64,000 nucleotides of DNA from Nelumbo lutea (Eukaryota; Streptophyta; Magnoliopsida; Proteales; Nelumbonaceae). The stretch covers positions 80,132,270 through 80,196,269 of the forward strand of contig JAKGHH010000004.1 of the NCBI GenBank assembly GCA_022828595.1. Reading direction: 5' to 3'. The position numbers were made by a program, and so were the translations under genes. Of the stretch, positions 45,801-57,500 are shown piece after piece (position 1 is the stretch's first letter; each line of letters starts with the position of its first letter). Below the pieces are notes generated by a model. It saw only the letters and a list, made by a program, of their open reading frames with translations. It had not been told where the DNA came from and searched no databases.

Positions 45801-47200
45801 CCTCATCCCTCAAAACTATTCGCACGTTTGAATTAGTGTCACGTGAGAACATGAATCTACTCGCATGAGTATATTCCATTTATTTGATGGAGAAAGCACC
45901 CGTTTCCTATTAATAAATATATATAAGATGTGTGTATACATAATTACACTACACATATTCATAAAATAATATTTTTATTGGACTTGAATTTTAGTTGGGT
46001 CGGATGAGGTTAAATCCACATTTAACCCAATTGTTAGCATCTAAATCCAATATAATTCAATTTGGAGTTAAATCAACGATTGGATTTTCAGAGTCCATTG
46101 ACATCCCTAACAGGCAATGATCAAGCTAACTCGTAAGATCAACCTATAAACTATATACATGCATATTTAGATAACAAATATTATATTAATATATATATAT
46201 ATATATATATAAATTTTATATATTTTTTATAATAAACTAAACCTAAAAAATTTGAAAATCATAATTTTATAAATAACATGGGCAAATGTGTCTTTGTCCC
46301 AAGCCTAGACAAATATTATCATGTTTGGGGTATGGTCCAAGTTGGGCTAGTGAACCTATAAAATTGTTACTACACTATAAGAACATGGCCAAGATATTTT
46401 TTGTTAGGCTACATGCATGGTGGGGGTAGCCCATCCCGTATAGCTCTTTTCTGGCATTGTTTTAAGAGGCTTAAACCTTGAAGTGTAAGGCATAAGCCTT
46501 GATGTCAATAGTGACTCTTTCACTGCGCCAACATGCACCTTCCATTGTGCCTTCAACATGCCTTTAGAGTGCCATTGTGTGTGTCGTGGGTGGGCTAACT
46601 ATGTATTTTGTACGGGGAGGAATGCCAATGGCCTTATTGTAAATACTTGGTATGATTTTCTAATATTTTGATGTAACTTTCCACCAAAGCACCAAAAGCT
46701 TAAGCTACTATTTGAGGAGAAGTAGGTAATTGAGTGACGCCAAAACTATGTACAAGTTAAGCACAATGTCTCATTGACACAAACTCGTGTGCTTGTGCTT
46801 ACCATCGCTTAATGCAATATAATGCCTTTTGACTAGTTTGTATGCAATATTTATTGACTCTTGTGTATTATTGTTTTATTTCATAGACTTACTCGACCCA
46901 ATCGAGTGCCGCACGAGGCCTCGTCGACTAGCTCCATGACATTGAGGCGAGGTGCTCAGATTTTGCCTCAAGTGTTAAGCCTTGCAACTTTGGCTTGAGG
47001 CTTAAGCGTTTGTCATAACGAGGCATAAGCCTCGAGGTATGGGACGTAAAAAGGAATAAGCCCCAAATATCAACATTACTTAGCGATTTCTTGCAAAAAA
47101 TACATATTTTTTATAGCTCAAAATAAATAAAAAAAGCACTTTAATAATTACGGGTGAAATAAAAATAGTACAAATGAAAAACCAATAGGGAAAATCAAGT
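45801..47200. other. Intergenic, including a possible TIR element at 46450-47060
   Basis: The blocks GAGGCTTAAACCTTGAAGTG and GGCATAAGCCTTGA near 46470 recur in inverted orientation near 46970-47035 (CTTGAGGCTTAAGC, GGCATAAGCCTCGAGG). This looks like a non-autonomous element of about 0.6 kb, but its ends are not resolved. A (TA)n tract lies at 46189-46211. I see no gene. Confidence 0.4.
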
Positions 47201-47219
47201 TTTATTTGTTTCTCTTAGT

Positions 47220-48190
47220 ACTCTAGTTTCTCTTGGATAAATCAAGTGAAGAGGTGCTACATAAGATGGGGGGTAGCTCCCACAAGTCACACAAATAAAT
47301 AAACCTTAGGTCTCATAGAATACAATTGATTGGAACACTCCCACTAGACAATGCATTCCACTCTAGCCAATCAACAACTTGTTTTAACTCTTTATACAAA
47401 TGGATGAAAGAGACACCCTCTAGCAAGAATGAGCACAAATTCCAACATTATTCAATAACATTCCTTAATTTCCACAACAACCCAACAAAAATTCTAAGGT
47501 AGTTGATGATGAGCTTCATATCTTTTTCAATCATAATGTGAAATTCCTTGAAGTTGATGGCGATGCACCTCCCACGCATTCCATGCTTCACCGGTCTACT
47601 TTAATGGATGTGTTACATATGAAGTATGCTTTAAGGTCACGCAAGACCCCACTATGATCTCGAGCAATACAAGCTACATAACACTTACCCTCTCAATTTC
47701 ATGATGCATCAAAATTATTTCTAACCATTCACATTCTATGAGTTTTCCACACATTGGACTTATAACTTTTAATCCCACCTGCCATCCCCTCCTTAGAACA
47801 ACTAGACTCAACTTCACAAAAAAAGGTGAAGTGCTTTATCCAAGAGAATCGGGGGAGGAGTATACTCATCATTGAAAGCAAAATTGTTTTTAATTTTCCA
47901 AATATACCACAAAAGAATCACAATTATTTCCTTCACAAGAGGATTCTTAAAATCTGAACGAGAACCCGAAACCATAAACCACTAGTTTGCAATGGTTGAA
48001 TACCCATGATTAGGAATAGGGATATCATAAGTTACAATATGCCAAACTTGTTTCGAACACAACTTAGAAAAAAATATGATCTAAATCTTCATTGTCACCA
48101 CAGTGGTTGCATGCAATGTCTATATTGACGTATATAGATATAAGATTACTTTTTTGTGGGCAATTTATTGCTAGGACAAGAAAGAGGAAT
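47220..48190 (-). mobile_element. LINE remnant (zinc knuckle and degenerate RNase H)
   Basis: On the minus strand the order is CNHCGDNEDLDHIFF, KQVWHIVTYDIPIPNHGYS and VILLWYIWKIKNNFAFNDEY. These correspond to the zf-RVT and linker region of L1-type LINEs. A very eroded RNase H-like part follows at 47400-47700. Stops and shifts are frequent. Confidence 0.6.
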
Positions 48191-48421
48191 ACTTTAAGTC
48201 GTTGGGTTAATTAAACCTCCAAACACTATTCAATATATCATTATAGGTCTTCAAACAAATTTATCTTCCTCACTACTCGAAAGGATCAATGTTGAGATCA
48301 AATTTTCTTTCCAAATATTTGATTTCTTATCAATCACATTCGAAACACAGAGCTCCATATTAACAACATTCTCATGGATGGCCTCACCAAGAAGAGGTGA
48401 GTTTCCAGCTCAAAGTGATGA

Positions 48422-48544
48422 GATCTGCTCCTCACATGCACACCCACTGTGCATTGGAAACATCTCCCATGAATTATAATTGATAAATATGGGAGATATT
48501 CCCAATGTAAGGCGCCTCACGGCACCAGGTGTCAGGAGCAGATC
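48422..48544. mobile_element. Foldback MITE with GATCTGCTCCTCAC ends
   Basis: The ends GATCTGCTCCTCAC and GTGTCAGGAGCAGATC are inverted repeats. The complementarity extends inward through CTGTGCATTGGAAACATCTC and GGGAGATATTCCCAATGTAA, so most of the 123 bp can fold into one hairpin. It lies about 0.45-0.6 kb upstream of the ALY 5'UTR. Confidence 0.7.
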
Positions 48545-48774
48545 TCCGGCTCAAATATCGTTCAAAAAATTTAATATTTTCATCGTTACCCACTATCCAA
48601 TCCATCCCTCTCTTAATAAGTGTGCAAAGAGAGATCGATTTGCTAACTTACCAATAATATGTTGAAGCGTCCGGATTTGCTGGTCACAACGCTGATCACA
48701 CAATGCTGGCCCCACATATTGCTCCTATCTTCGTAATCAGTGATGGCGGTAGTAACGGGTAGTTGTTGAATTGG

Positions 48775-48853
48775 GATCTTCTCCTCACACAGTACGGGAG
48801 ATGTTCCAATGCACGGTCAGATGTTTCTGTCTGATCGGTGTGAGGAGCAGATC
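48775..48853. mobile_element. Second foldback MITE of the same family
   Basis: It has ends GATCTTCTCCTCACAC and GTGTGAGGAGCAGATC, with inner GGGAGATGTTCCAATGCACG shared with the copy at 48422. It is 79 bp and lies directly upstream of the ALY transcription start region. Confidence 0.7.
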
Positions 48854-48959
48854 CGGTCTCGTACTTGTTAGCCGTAGCCCGTAAGAAGTAAAGAACCGGC
48901 ATTTTTCTGTGTGTACATAAATGCTGAATCCAACAAAACCCAGGGTTTAGAGAGGGAAA

Positions 48960-49113
48960 TAAAACTCATTGTATATTATCGTCGGATTGGAATAATTGCT
49001 TTTGCAGATATATGATGTTCCGCATAAGGTCTACCAAAGGAGTTTGATCGCAGTAGGCTTTTATTTGGTCCTTTATTCAAGTTTCGCGGCAGTATCCCGA
49101 ACCCAAATTCGAA

Positions 49114-49160
<47 letters not shown>

Positions 49161-49493
49161 CTGATTGCTGCACATGATAGGTGCATAGAGACCTTAATCG
49201 GCAAGATAATTAACGCCGATCTTGCTCTATTCTACCGATCAGATTCTGTAATTAAGAGTCTTGGAGTGTTTGTAAGAGATTTTGGGGTTTTACCATTACA
49301 AAGATCGGCTAAATATTCGTTCCGTTGGTCTCTGGGTGGGAGCTGTTGCTTTAAATTGCTGCAAATTTCTTCTACTTTTACGTTGTTTCTTTTTGCACGT
49401 CTCTCTCTATCTCTCTCCCTCTCCCTCTTCCAAGATCGTTTATTTATATTTGTTTAATTCCGAGTTCCAGACCTTTAGGAGGGAGGGAGACAG
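48960..49493 (+). promoter_or_regulatory. ALY: Promoter and 5'UTR exon of the ALY gene (inferred)
   Basis: The exon is placed from context. TTGTATATTATC near 48970 could serve as TATA box, a long CT tract follows at 49114-49156, and GACAG-GTATTT at 49493/49494 is a good donor that pairs with the acceptor TTGTTCAG at 51482. CT-rich 5'UTRs are frequent in plants. The exact start is not visible. Confidence 0.5.
49114..49156. repeat. (CT)n microsatellite in the presumed ALY 5'UTR
   Basis: About 20 CT units with one interruption. A second, shorter CT-rich stretch lies at 49399-49430. Confidence 0.85.
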
Positions 49494-50370
49494 GTATTTC
49501 TTTTAAATCTTTTTTGGAAGTTGCAGTTGTATTTAATGATGATGTATTTGATGCACTTACGCAGAATTGGAACTAATTGCTCGGTCCAGTTCGCATTTGA
49601 GTTCACCGATTTGAATTTCTTTATCTATTTAAAGTATTTCTGCTAAATTTAGTATCTATCGTTTTCTTTGCTGTAGTACCAGATTTAGGGTTTACTTTGA
49701 ATTTTAAGTTTAAGATTTTGATTTTTCGGGGGATGGTAATATTATTTGGTGGGTAGTTTGTCTTCGTTAATGCTGATTGGCATGCTTCTATTGCTCTGTA
49801 AATTGAACCATCGATGTGTTAGATTAGTCTATAGTTAACTTTGTCTCCTTCACTACTTTAGTCTATGAATCAAGGCATCCAGGAAACTTGATGGAATTTC
49901 CAAATTCCGGGAGGATTTAGGTTAATTTGGATAAGCTACAGATTTGTCATTTGTGCTTTCAAAGCCTAAAAGCACAAAGCCCCAATTTTAGGCTTTGTGC
50001 TTTGGGGCTTAAAAGCAACTCTTACCAAACGCTCAAAACACTTTCTGGCTCATTTTTTTCCTATAGCCAAATGGTGCCTTAGTCAAATTAGATTGTAAAT
50101 TCTTTGGCTTCCCTTCCTCGAAATTGACACCTTTTGATCACTGGTATTGCTTATATAAAACATATTTTCTTTTATTTGATTATAGAAATGTTGGTGGGTG
50201 GTTGAGTTATGAATCTTTTTGTTGGGGTTAAGATAAAACCTGCAGTGGATTTGTTAGATACTTAATTGGTAAAAGATGATCACATTCTGTGATATGTGCA
50301 ACTTATATGTTTCAAACATATAATGTTTTTATAAACTTGTTGGTGGGTGGATGAGTTATGAATCTTTTTG

Positions 50371-50590
50371 TCAGCGATTTGGTTCCTTAAGCTCTTGTCT
50401 ATAGTACCGCAGCCTCTGCTCATTATGCTTTATCCATCTTGTCTCCACCTTTGAATTGCCTTCTAACACTATCCTTTCTAAGTTCATGTACTTTGCACTT
50501 TTGCAGACCTTAAAGCCTGTAGCACAGCCATCATCTCTGCTCTTACAGAGCCTCAATTCTTATTCATCCAGAAAATAATGCAATAATACC
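50371..50590 (-). mobile_element. RNase H relic of a LINE in ALY intron 1
   Basis: On the minus strand two frames together give a RAEMMAV-like start and then MNLERIVLEGNSKVE, which corresponds to the VIEGDSKV motif of the LINE RNase H, with D changed to N. It is short and broken. Confidence 0.5.
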
Positions 50591-51491
50591 TTCACTTTTT
50601 AAAAAGAAGAGATTTGCAAATTTTTAGAAGAATAGATTTGCATGTTTTGACATCTAATGGGTTTGGAGTGGATTTAATATGGCAGCACCCTGTAGAAAAC
50701 TTCCTCTTGCATCTAACTACCAATGTGGGGCCCTAGAATGACATCTGGGGGCCATTAGTAGAATCCTCTTTTTCTGATGTTTTGCCCCACCGGTAGTTAG
50801 TATATCATAATAACATGATAGTAGAAGGGGATAGACGTTACTTTTGCATCTATTTTCCATATTTAATTTTTAGGATTATGCGTTGGTGAATTAGGGAAGA
50901 TTGCTGGAAGACCTCAACTATTTCTGCCATGTAGGGGAACCCTAGGGCCATTCTGAAACTTCTTTGGATTGGCTGCCTTTTTCACTCCTCAATTTTATAT
51001 CATCTATATGCGTGTCCTGTATCAGAATTATTCTCACATAATAGATGCCATCCATTTTTTCTTTTTATGTTTATTATATATTAATTTTGAAAAATGCCCA
51101 TGAGAAATGGATTATTTTGGAATATGACAAGGTAAAGCATGGAGAGAGGAATATGAGTTTCTTTTGTCCCAAAGATAAGTTGCATGTGGAATATTATTAG
51201 GTCCTTCAGGCTTCATTGCTAAAAGTAGCTGATCAGTTTGCTTCTTGAAATTTAGGGGAATGATATTGAGTGCTTTTTTATGCCATGTTTGTCTTGCATG
51301 TTTCTCTTCATTGAAAATATTTAGTTCCATTAACAAAAATTTCCTTTAGTGTAAAGAAACTTTATCTTGGGAAGGCTCATATACGTTCTGGTGCAGTGAA
51401 GCGTTAGGGCTTTATTTAATTGACAATTTTCTTGAGAAAATTACTTAGCTAACTCTCAGTTCTACTATTGACACTTGTTCAGATAGTTTAC

Positions 51492-51596
51492 ATGGCCCCA
51501 CCAAGAAAATCCAGAAGTGTGAATAAGCGGTTTCCAAACGTTAATGAGGAGTCTCCTGACAAGGATAGAGGCAATGCAAACAAAAGTAGCCAACGG
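51492..51596 (+). CDS. ALY: ALY gene, first coding exon
   Basis: ATG is at 51492, nine bases after the acceptor TTGTTCAG (the exon begins at 51483). It has 35 codons, beginning [20 protein letters not shown] and ending KSSQR. The donor is GTGAGT. Confidence 0.92.
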
Positions 51597-54500
51597 GTGA
51601 GTTCAGCTTCTTCTGACTTATTGGTTGTGATAGAATGGACTTTACTTATCTTCTATTGTTGTAGTATTTTCATTTACTCAGTTTTTAATGATTGTCAATC
51701 ATTTGCTATCCTTGTTGTAAGGCTTGTTTTTTGACTTACCATATAGCAGAGAATCTCAACTACAAGATTTAGTCCTTGTTTGGGATTACCTGGGAAGTTA
51801 TTTCTGCACATTTAGGTGATTATTGACAATTGAAATTTAGAGGCACTTCTGTAGAAGCTAGAACAATTTTTTCTTCTTGAAGCAGAAGCCAAAATTAGGT
51901 GCTTTTGGAAGCAAAAATATAGCTCTACATGGTACATGCTTTAATTGTAACATGCATATTCCTTTTAGATGCCTGGATTATCACATTCAAATCTTTCTAA
52001 TGAACTTTCTAAATGAGTAGTATACCCCACCTATCTTTTTTTTTTTTTTTTGTTTTTTTTGTTCAGGAGCTTCTTTTACCCAAAAGAAGCCAAAACTTGT
52101 AAAACAGTGGAACTCTTCCATTTTAGGTGCTTCTGTGTGAAGTTTGGTTTCTTAGAAGGGCTTTTGTATCTGAAGCAGCCAGAATGACAGACTTGTTTTC
52201 TTATGTTCCTTTTTTGACCCATATGTGAAGAATTTATCAAACCAAAGAGCAGAGAGAAACAAAAGCACAACCTTTACCCAAGGACGGGAGTGGACTAGAA
52301 AAAAAAAGCACTAGGACTAACCGGGCACAGGCAAAACATCAAAAAAATTAATTATATACATCAGCCTTCCACCCCAGGGAGGGCAGGCATTTCTTTCATA
52401 AGCATATATTATGCTTAAGTAACATTATAATTCATATTTTCTTGGGAAGATGTTTATATTGCTCATAATCATATATTGTTTTACCTAGGGTTTCTTTTCT
52501 TTTTCTTTTGTTTTTTCAATATTAGGTGGGCTAAGTTGAGAGTTGTTGTACTTTATTTTATCTACCTGCTTCTGTAAGAGTCATAAGTAGGTAGCAAACT
52601 TGTTTTGCAGTTTCATTTATTTATTTGATAATGGATGGTCTCAGTTCAGAATGATTGTTCTTTATTTTATCTGCATGCTAGGGCCATTGTTTAGAGTAAT
52701 GGTGAAATCTTGGGCTGATAAGCATAAAAATGCAGGTTCTAGTCTGAGAGTGGCCACTTTGTGCACAAAAGTGCCAAAGGTTAGGTCTCCAGTCCACCCC
52801 TCCCTAGACCTCCTATGGTTAGGACTGGGCCGACTGGCATTGGATAATGGCCCAAGGCTAAGAGTCATAAATTGGTTACAAACTTGTTTTGCAGTGACGT
52901 TTCACAGTATGTGGTGGTTTATAACTGAAACCCCATTTTGTAATTCATATGCATTGCTGTTGTCATGGAAAAGACACAATAACAATTGCATTAAACCCAG
53001 ACTAAACTGCCCCACATATGCATGTTGACAATTATGATTATTTTCCCAAATCCCTAACAACCATGTTGAGGAACCTTGTTTTCGATTCTTCCATCTATAG
53101 CTCTTGTTACTGACAAGTAATATGCATGGAAATATCTAACTCAAGTTTCACTAATGTGATGCAATTTTTAAAATTGGACAATATTTTGGATGTGGGGACA
53201 CAAGATGCACATTTTGCTTCAATGCTAGAAACTTGATGAGGGGTTGGAGAGTAGGCAGAGGTGAGGCGCCAATCACTTACCTATAGTTTGTTGATGATAC
53301 AATTCTTTTCTGTGAGAGAGGTGATCTAAGGTGGGTACAAAACTTGAAGATGATTGTACTTGCATTTGAAGAAATGTCGGATCTGAAAATCAATTCTGAT
53401 AAAAGCTGTATTGTGGGTTTGAATATGAAGGAAAGAGAAATCTTAGAGGGGGCAGAAATTTTGGGATGTATGGTTTCTCAATGGCCTATGAATTATTTGG
53501 GTTTACCTTTGAGGGATAATACGAGAGGTAGTAATTTTTGGAACCCTATGATTGAGAGGATCCCCTTAATTAGGTCCACTCTAGCCAATTTACTGTGTTT
53601 TTTTTGTTCTTGTTTCAGATTTCGGAAGGGGTTAGTGTTTCGGATTTCAGATTTCTTGTGGGAGTTAGGGGAGGAAAAAAAAAGGACCATAGAGTTGGGG
53701 AGTGGTTAGAAGAAGCAAAAAGTTTGGTGGGTTAGGATTGGGGAATATTCAGGAAAGGAATGCTGCTTTGCTAGCAATGTGGACATGGAGGTTGCCAGTT
53801 GACAGAGACAAGCTGTGGGTAATGGTAATCATTAGCATTCATGGGCTTGCGACTAATGGCTGGGATGTTGGAGTTTTGGCTAGGGCTACAAGATCTCCTC
53901 CATGGAAGTCCATTTATGCCATCATACCTTCTTTCTTGCCACATATCAGGTATAGTCCTTGTTTTGGTAATCTTGTAAAATTTTGGGAACATGTTTGGTT
54001 TGGCAACTCATCTCTAAAAGAAAAAATTCCCTTCCCTTTATGCCATTTCTAACTGGAGGGATGAGCCCATTTCTTCCTTTGTGGTTCCTTCCAATTCAAG
54101 GTCAGGGTTTGATTGGGACTTGGGGCTCAGAAGAGGCTTGCATAACTTTGAAATAAGTAGTGCTTTAACCTTGACCCATGGTCTTGAAGGGGTTTTCTTG
54201 GATCCCTCAAAAAGAGACATTCGAATTTGGACTCTTTCCCTTATGGGTTCCTTCACGTGTGCTTCTTTTTCTTGTCCCTATTCCCTAATACAACTTGGTG
54301 ATAGTTTGGGTTTGCTTTTTCCGGTAAAAGAGGTTTGGAGTAAGCCAATTCTGCCTAGGATAGGTGGTTTCTACTGGTGCTTATCCCCTCATTGGTATCC
54401 TCTTTGTAAGGATAATGGTGAGAGTTGCTTTTACTTTTTAATCTCCTGCCCCTTTGTATCTTCAATTTGGCAATGGTTTCTTTCCTTGTTTGGGTGTAGG

Positions 54501-57500
54501 TGGACCCCCCACCAAATGTCCAAAGCTTGTTTGGCCCTACCTTTGTTAGCTGTGGCCAAAGAAGAGGGGAAGAACTTTATGGAGGTGTATAAGAGCGGCA
54601 GTGTGTTGGGCAATATGGGAAGAAAGGAATCAAAGGACATTTTCAGAAAAAAAAGAGAGGATTAGGGATGCCCTAAGAAAGGAATCAAAGGACATTTTCA
54701 GAAAAAAAAGAGAGGATTAGGGATGCTCTAATCAAAGCCATCACTATTAGAGTGGTCCATTAGGTGAAAATGCTAAAAATCTTTGAGGATATTTCTGTTG
54801 TTGATTTGATGAAAAACTAGAAAGATGTGGCTGATTCTGCCCCTTTCAAGTCTGTCACAAGGCCGTCTTGGTCTTTACCAATCAGTAGGTTTATTAAGCT
54901 GAACTTTGAATCTGGGTTCGTCAGGCTTTGGAGGAGTCTTCAAAAATGATGAAGAACCATTGCTCTCTTTTCAGGTCCAATTGGTGTGAGAGACTTTTTG
55001 AGGGATGAAATTCTAGCTGTCATGGAAGGAGTTGAAAAGGCCAAAGAAATGAATATGCACAAACTGATAATTGAAGGGGATTCAAAGCTGGTTATTAGCT
55101 GGCTGCAAAAGGAGGCGGCGGCTGGTTGGTGGGACTACATTAATAAAAAAAGAAGGTTTAAGTGGCTGTCACAAGGAATGGGAGTGAATATGCATTGGGT
55201 GAAAAGAAATGCTAATTTCTTTGCTGATGCACTGGCTAAACAAGGGATGGGGAGGAATCAACTATTTTGTGCTATGTTGTAAACATGTGATTCTGTTTTG
55301 GGAGAGTTAAGAGAGTTTATCTCTCCCTTCTTTTGTACTTCTTTAATTTTATTTAATGAATCCGTTTCAGTTATTGATAAAAAAAAGATACACATTCTGC
55401 ACCCTTAACTTGCTATGATGCTGGGAATATTAAGGTCTGGTTTGGTTCCGGGACTTTAATATTTATTTTTGGGTCGGTTCCGGTTCTACCCTGTCCCGAC
55501 CCATTGACAGCCCTACCCATATGTACAGTCTGCTTCGTAATCCTTTCAAAAAATTTTCTTCTGTACCGTGTTTATTTTCATAAAGCCTCCTGTTTCTTAC
55601 TGTCCATGTTGTCCAAGTCTGTTGCAGACACTACTCCCCAGTCCCCATATGATCTTTTCTTTTTTGACCCTTAAGCTAAGGTGCCATGTGGTAGTTTCCT
55701 GGGTCATTTGAACTCTTTCACTAAATGACCTTACTAGCAAAGCAGCTCCCTATAATAATTCCCATAACTCTTCAATATATACACCTTAACTCATCAAATG
55801 TTTGCATGTATTATATGTCCTTGTGCTTTTCTTTTCTAAGTATATATATTTTCCATGACTATTCTCTTACATTGATATATTAGTGCTGAAAATATTATTT
55901 TTTTCTTGATTTCCATTTTTATTCCTGGCACTTGCTCTTTGTTAATGTCCATTTGATCTGTGATCATGTTCTCTTCTGTTTTGGTATTTCAAAAGGAAAC
56001 TAAGTGTTTGTAAAAGGAAGAATATTATGTACAGAAGTGAGAAGACTGATAACAAGAACTGGTTTCTTAAATGGGTTAGCTTTATGAACCTTTTCACATT
56101 TTCAAAGTGTTGACAATCATTTTCTCCTATGCAGAAGAGGACATTATCTGACATGTTAGGGCCTCAATGGAGTAGGGAAGAACTCATCCGTTTCTATGAG
56201 GCTTACCGCAAGTATGGGAAAGACTGGAAGAAGGTTTCTCATTTTTCATCATCTGGTCTGATGTGATATTTAGCGATAGGATTGATCAAAAAGATATTTA
56301 GCGATAGGCTGACTAATCCATTTTTTTAGCTATTATTTTGGTTTAATGGAATTTATTGTAGGTTTGGTAATGGAGATTTTTGAGGAATTCCATATTGACA
56401 TAAATTAACTATTTATTTTCTTGGAATCTTCTAGTGATTATTGATTCATAATGATTTGCAGGTGGCTGGTATAGTACGTAATAGATCTGTTGAAATGGTA
56501 GAGGCTCTTTACAATATGAATAGGGTAAATATTGTCCTTATTTCTGGCTTAAAAGATGTAGTAGTTTCACTTACAAACTTGAATAGTTTCTCTAGTTTTG
56601 TGATGCATTTGAATTTTTGGATGCAGTGACTATTACAGTTGTTATGCTCCATCTTTTCCTGACGTTTGGCAGTGTATTATTAAGATATTTTTTTGCAAAT
56701 TATTTTCCTTTTTCTTTCACATGTAGAATCCACTAATGAATTTAGACGATTTCTTGAATTTTTCAATGCTGTTCAATATTTAGGGTGGTAAATTAGTTGG
56801 ATTTGTTATGTGTGATCTTTTTCTTGTAATGTATAGGCAATGACATACTGAGACAATTTGTAAGTTATTCTTCCCTTTCCTTTTGTCCCTTGATGTGTCA
56901 TGTAGGCTGTAACTGTACCTGCACTTCTAATATATATTTTATAATTGTGACATCCTTATATTTTATTTTATCTATTTTTTTTCTGTTTTTATTTATAAAT
57001 TTTAGACCATGAAATTCAACTTAGCTGATGGTAGGCAGGAAGATGTGAAAAACTTCATAACAAAATAAATTTCTAGCTGCCGTTTTTTGATTGCTAATGA
57101 GAAGTTAACTACAGATAAATATGAAGGATATACAAGTAAAGGGGTCCTCTTGCCATAGTGTAAGACAATATACAGAAATTCATAAACATGCAGTAAATTG
57201 ATATTGCAATAATTTCAACAACATTTTTTCCCATTGTTGTAAAACTGACTTATTAATGATAGTAAGAATATAAAGTATATAGCTTATCATCATTTCTATA
57301 TAATTTACAACATGAGAGCGGGGCTACCAGCGCTAATGTGCTATTCGTCACATTATTTATAAAGAAGTCCCGAAAAAACAGTTTTGATCTAAAGGATATC
57401 CACCACACATCAGCCTCTGTTTATTTACCCCTTTACAAGCTGAGGAGTCTAAAAGGGAGTTAAGCAGATTGGAGCCTAAGAAAATACAACTTCCAATCTA

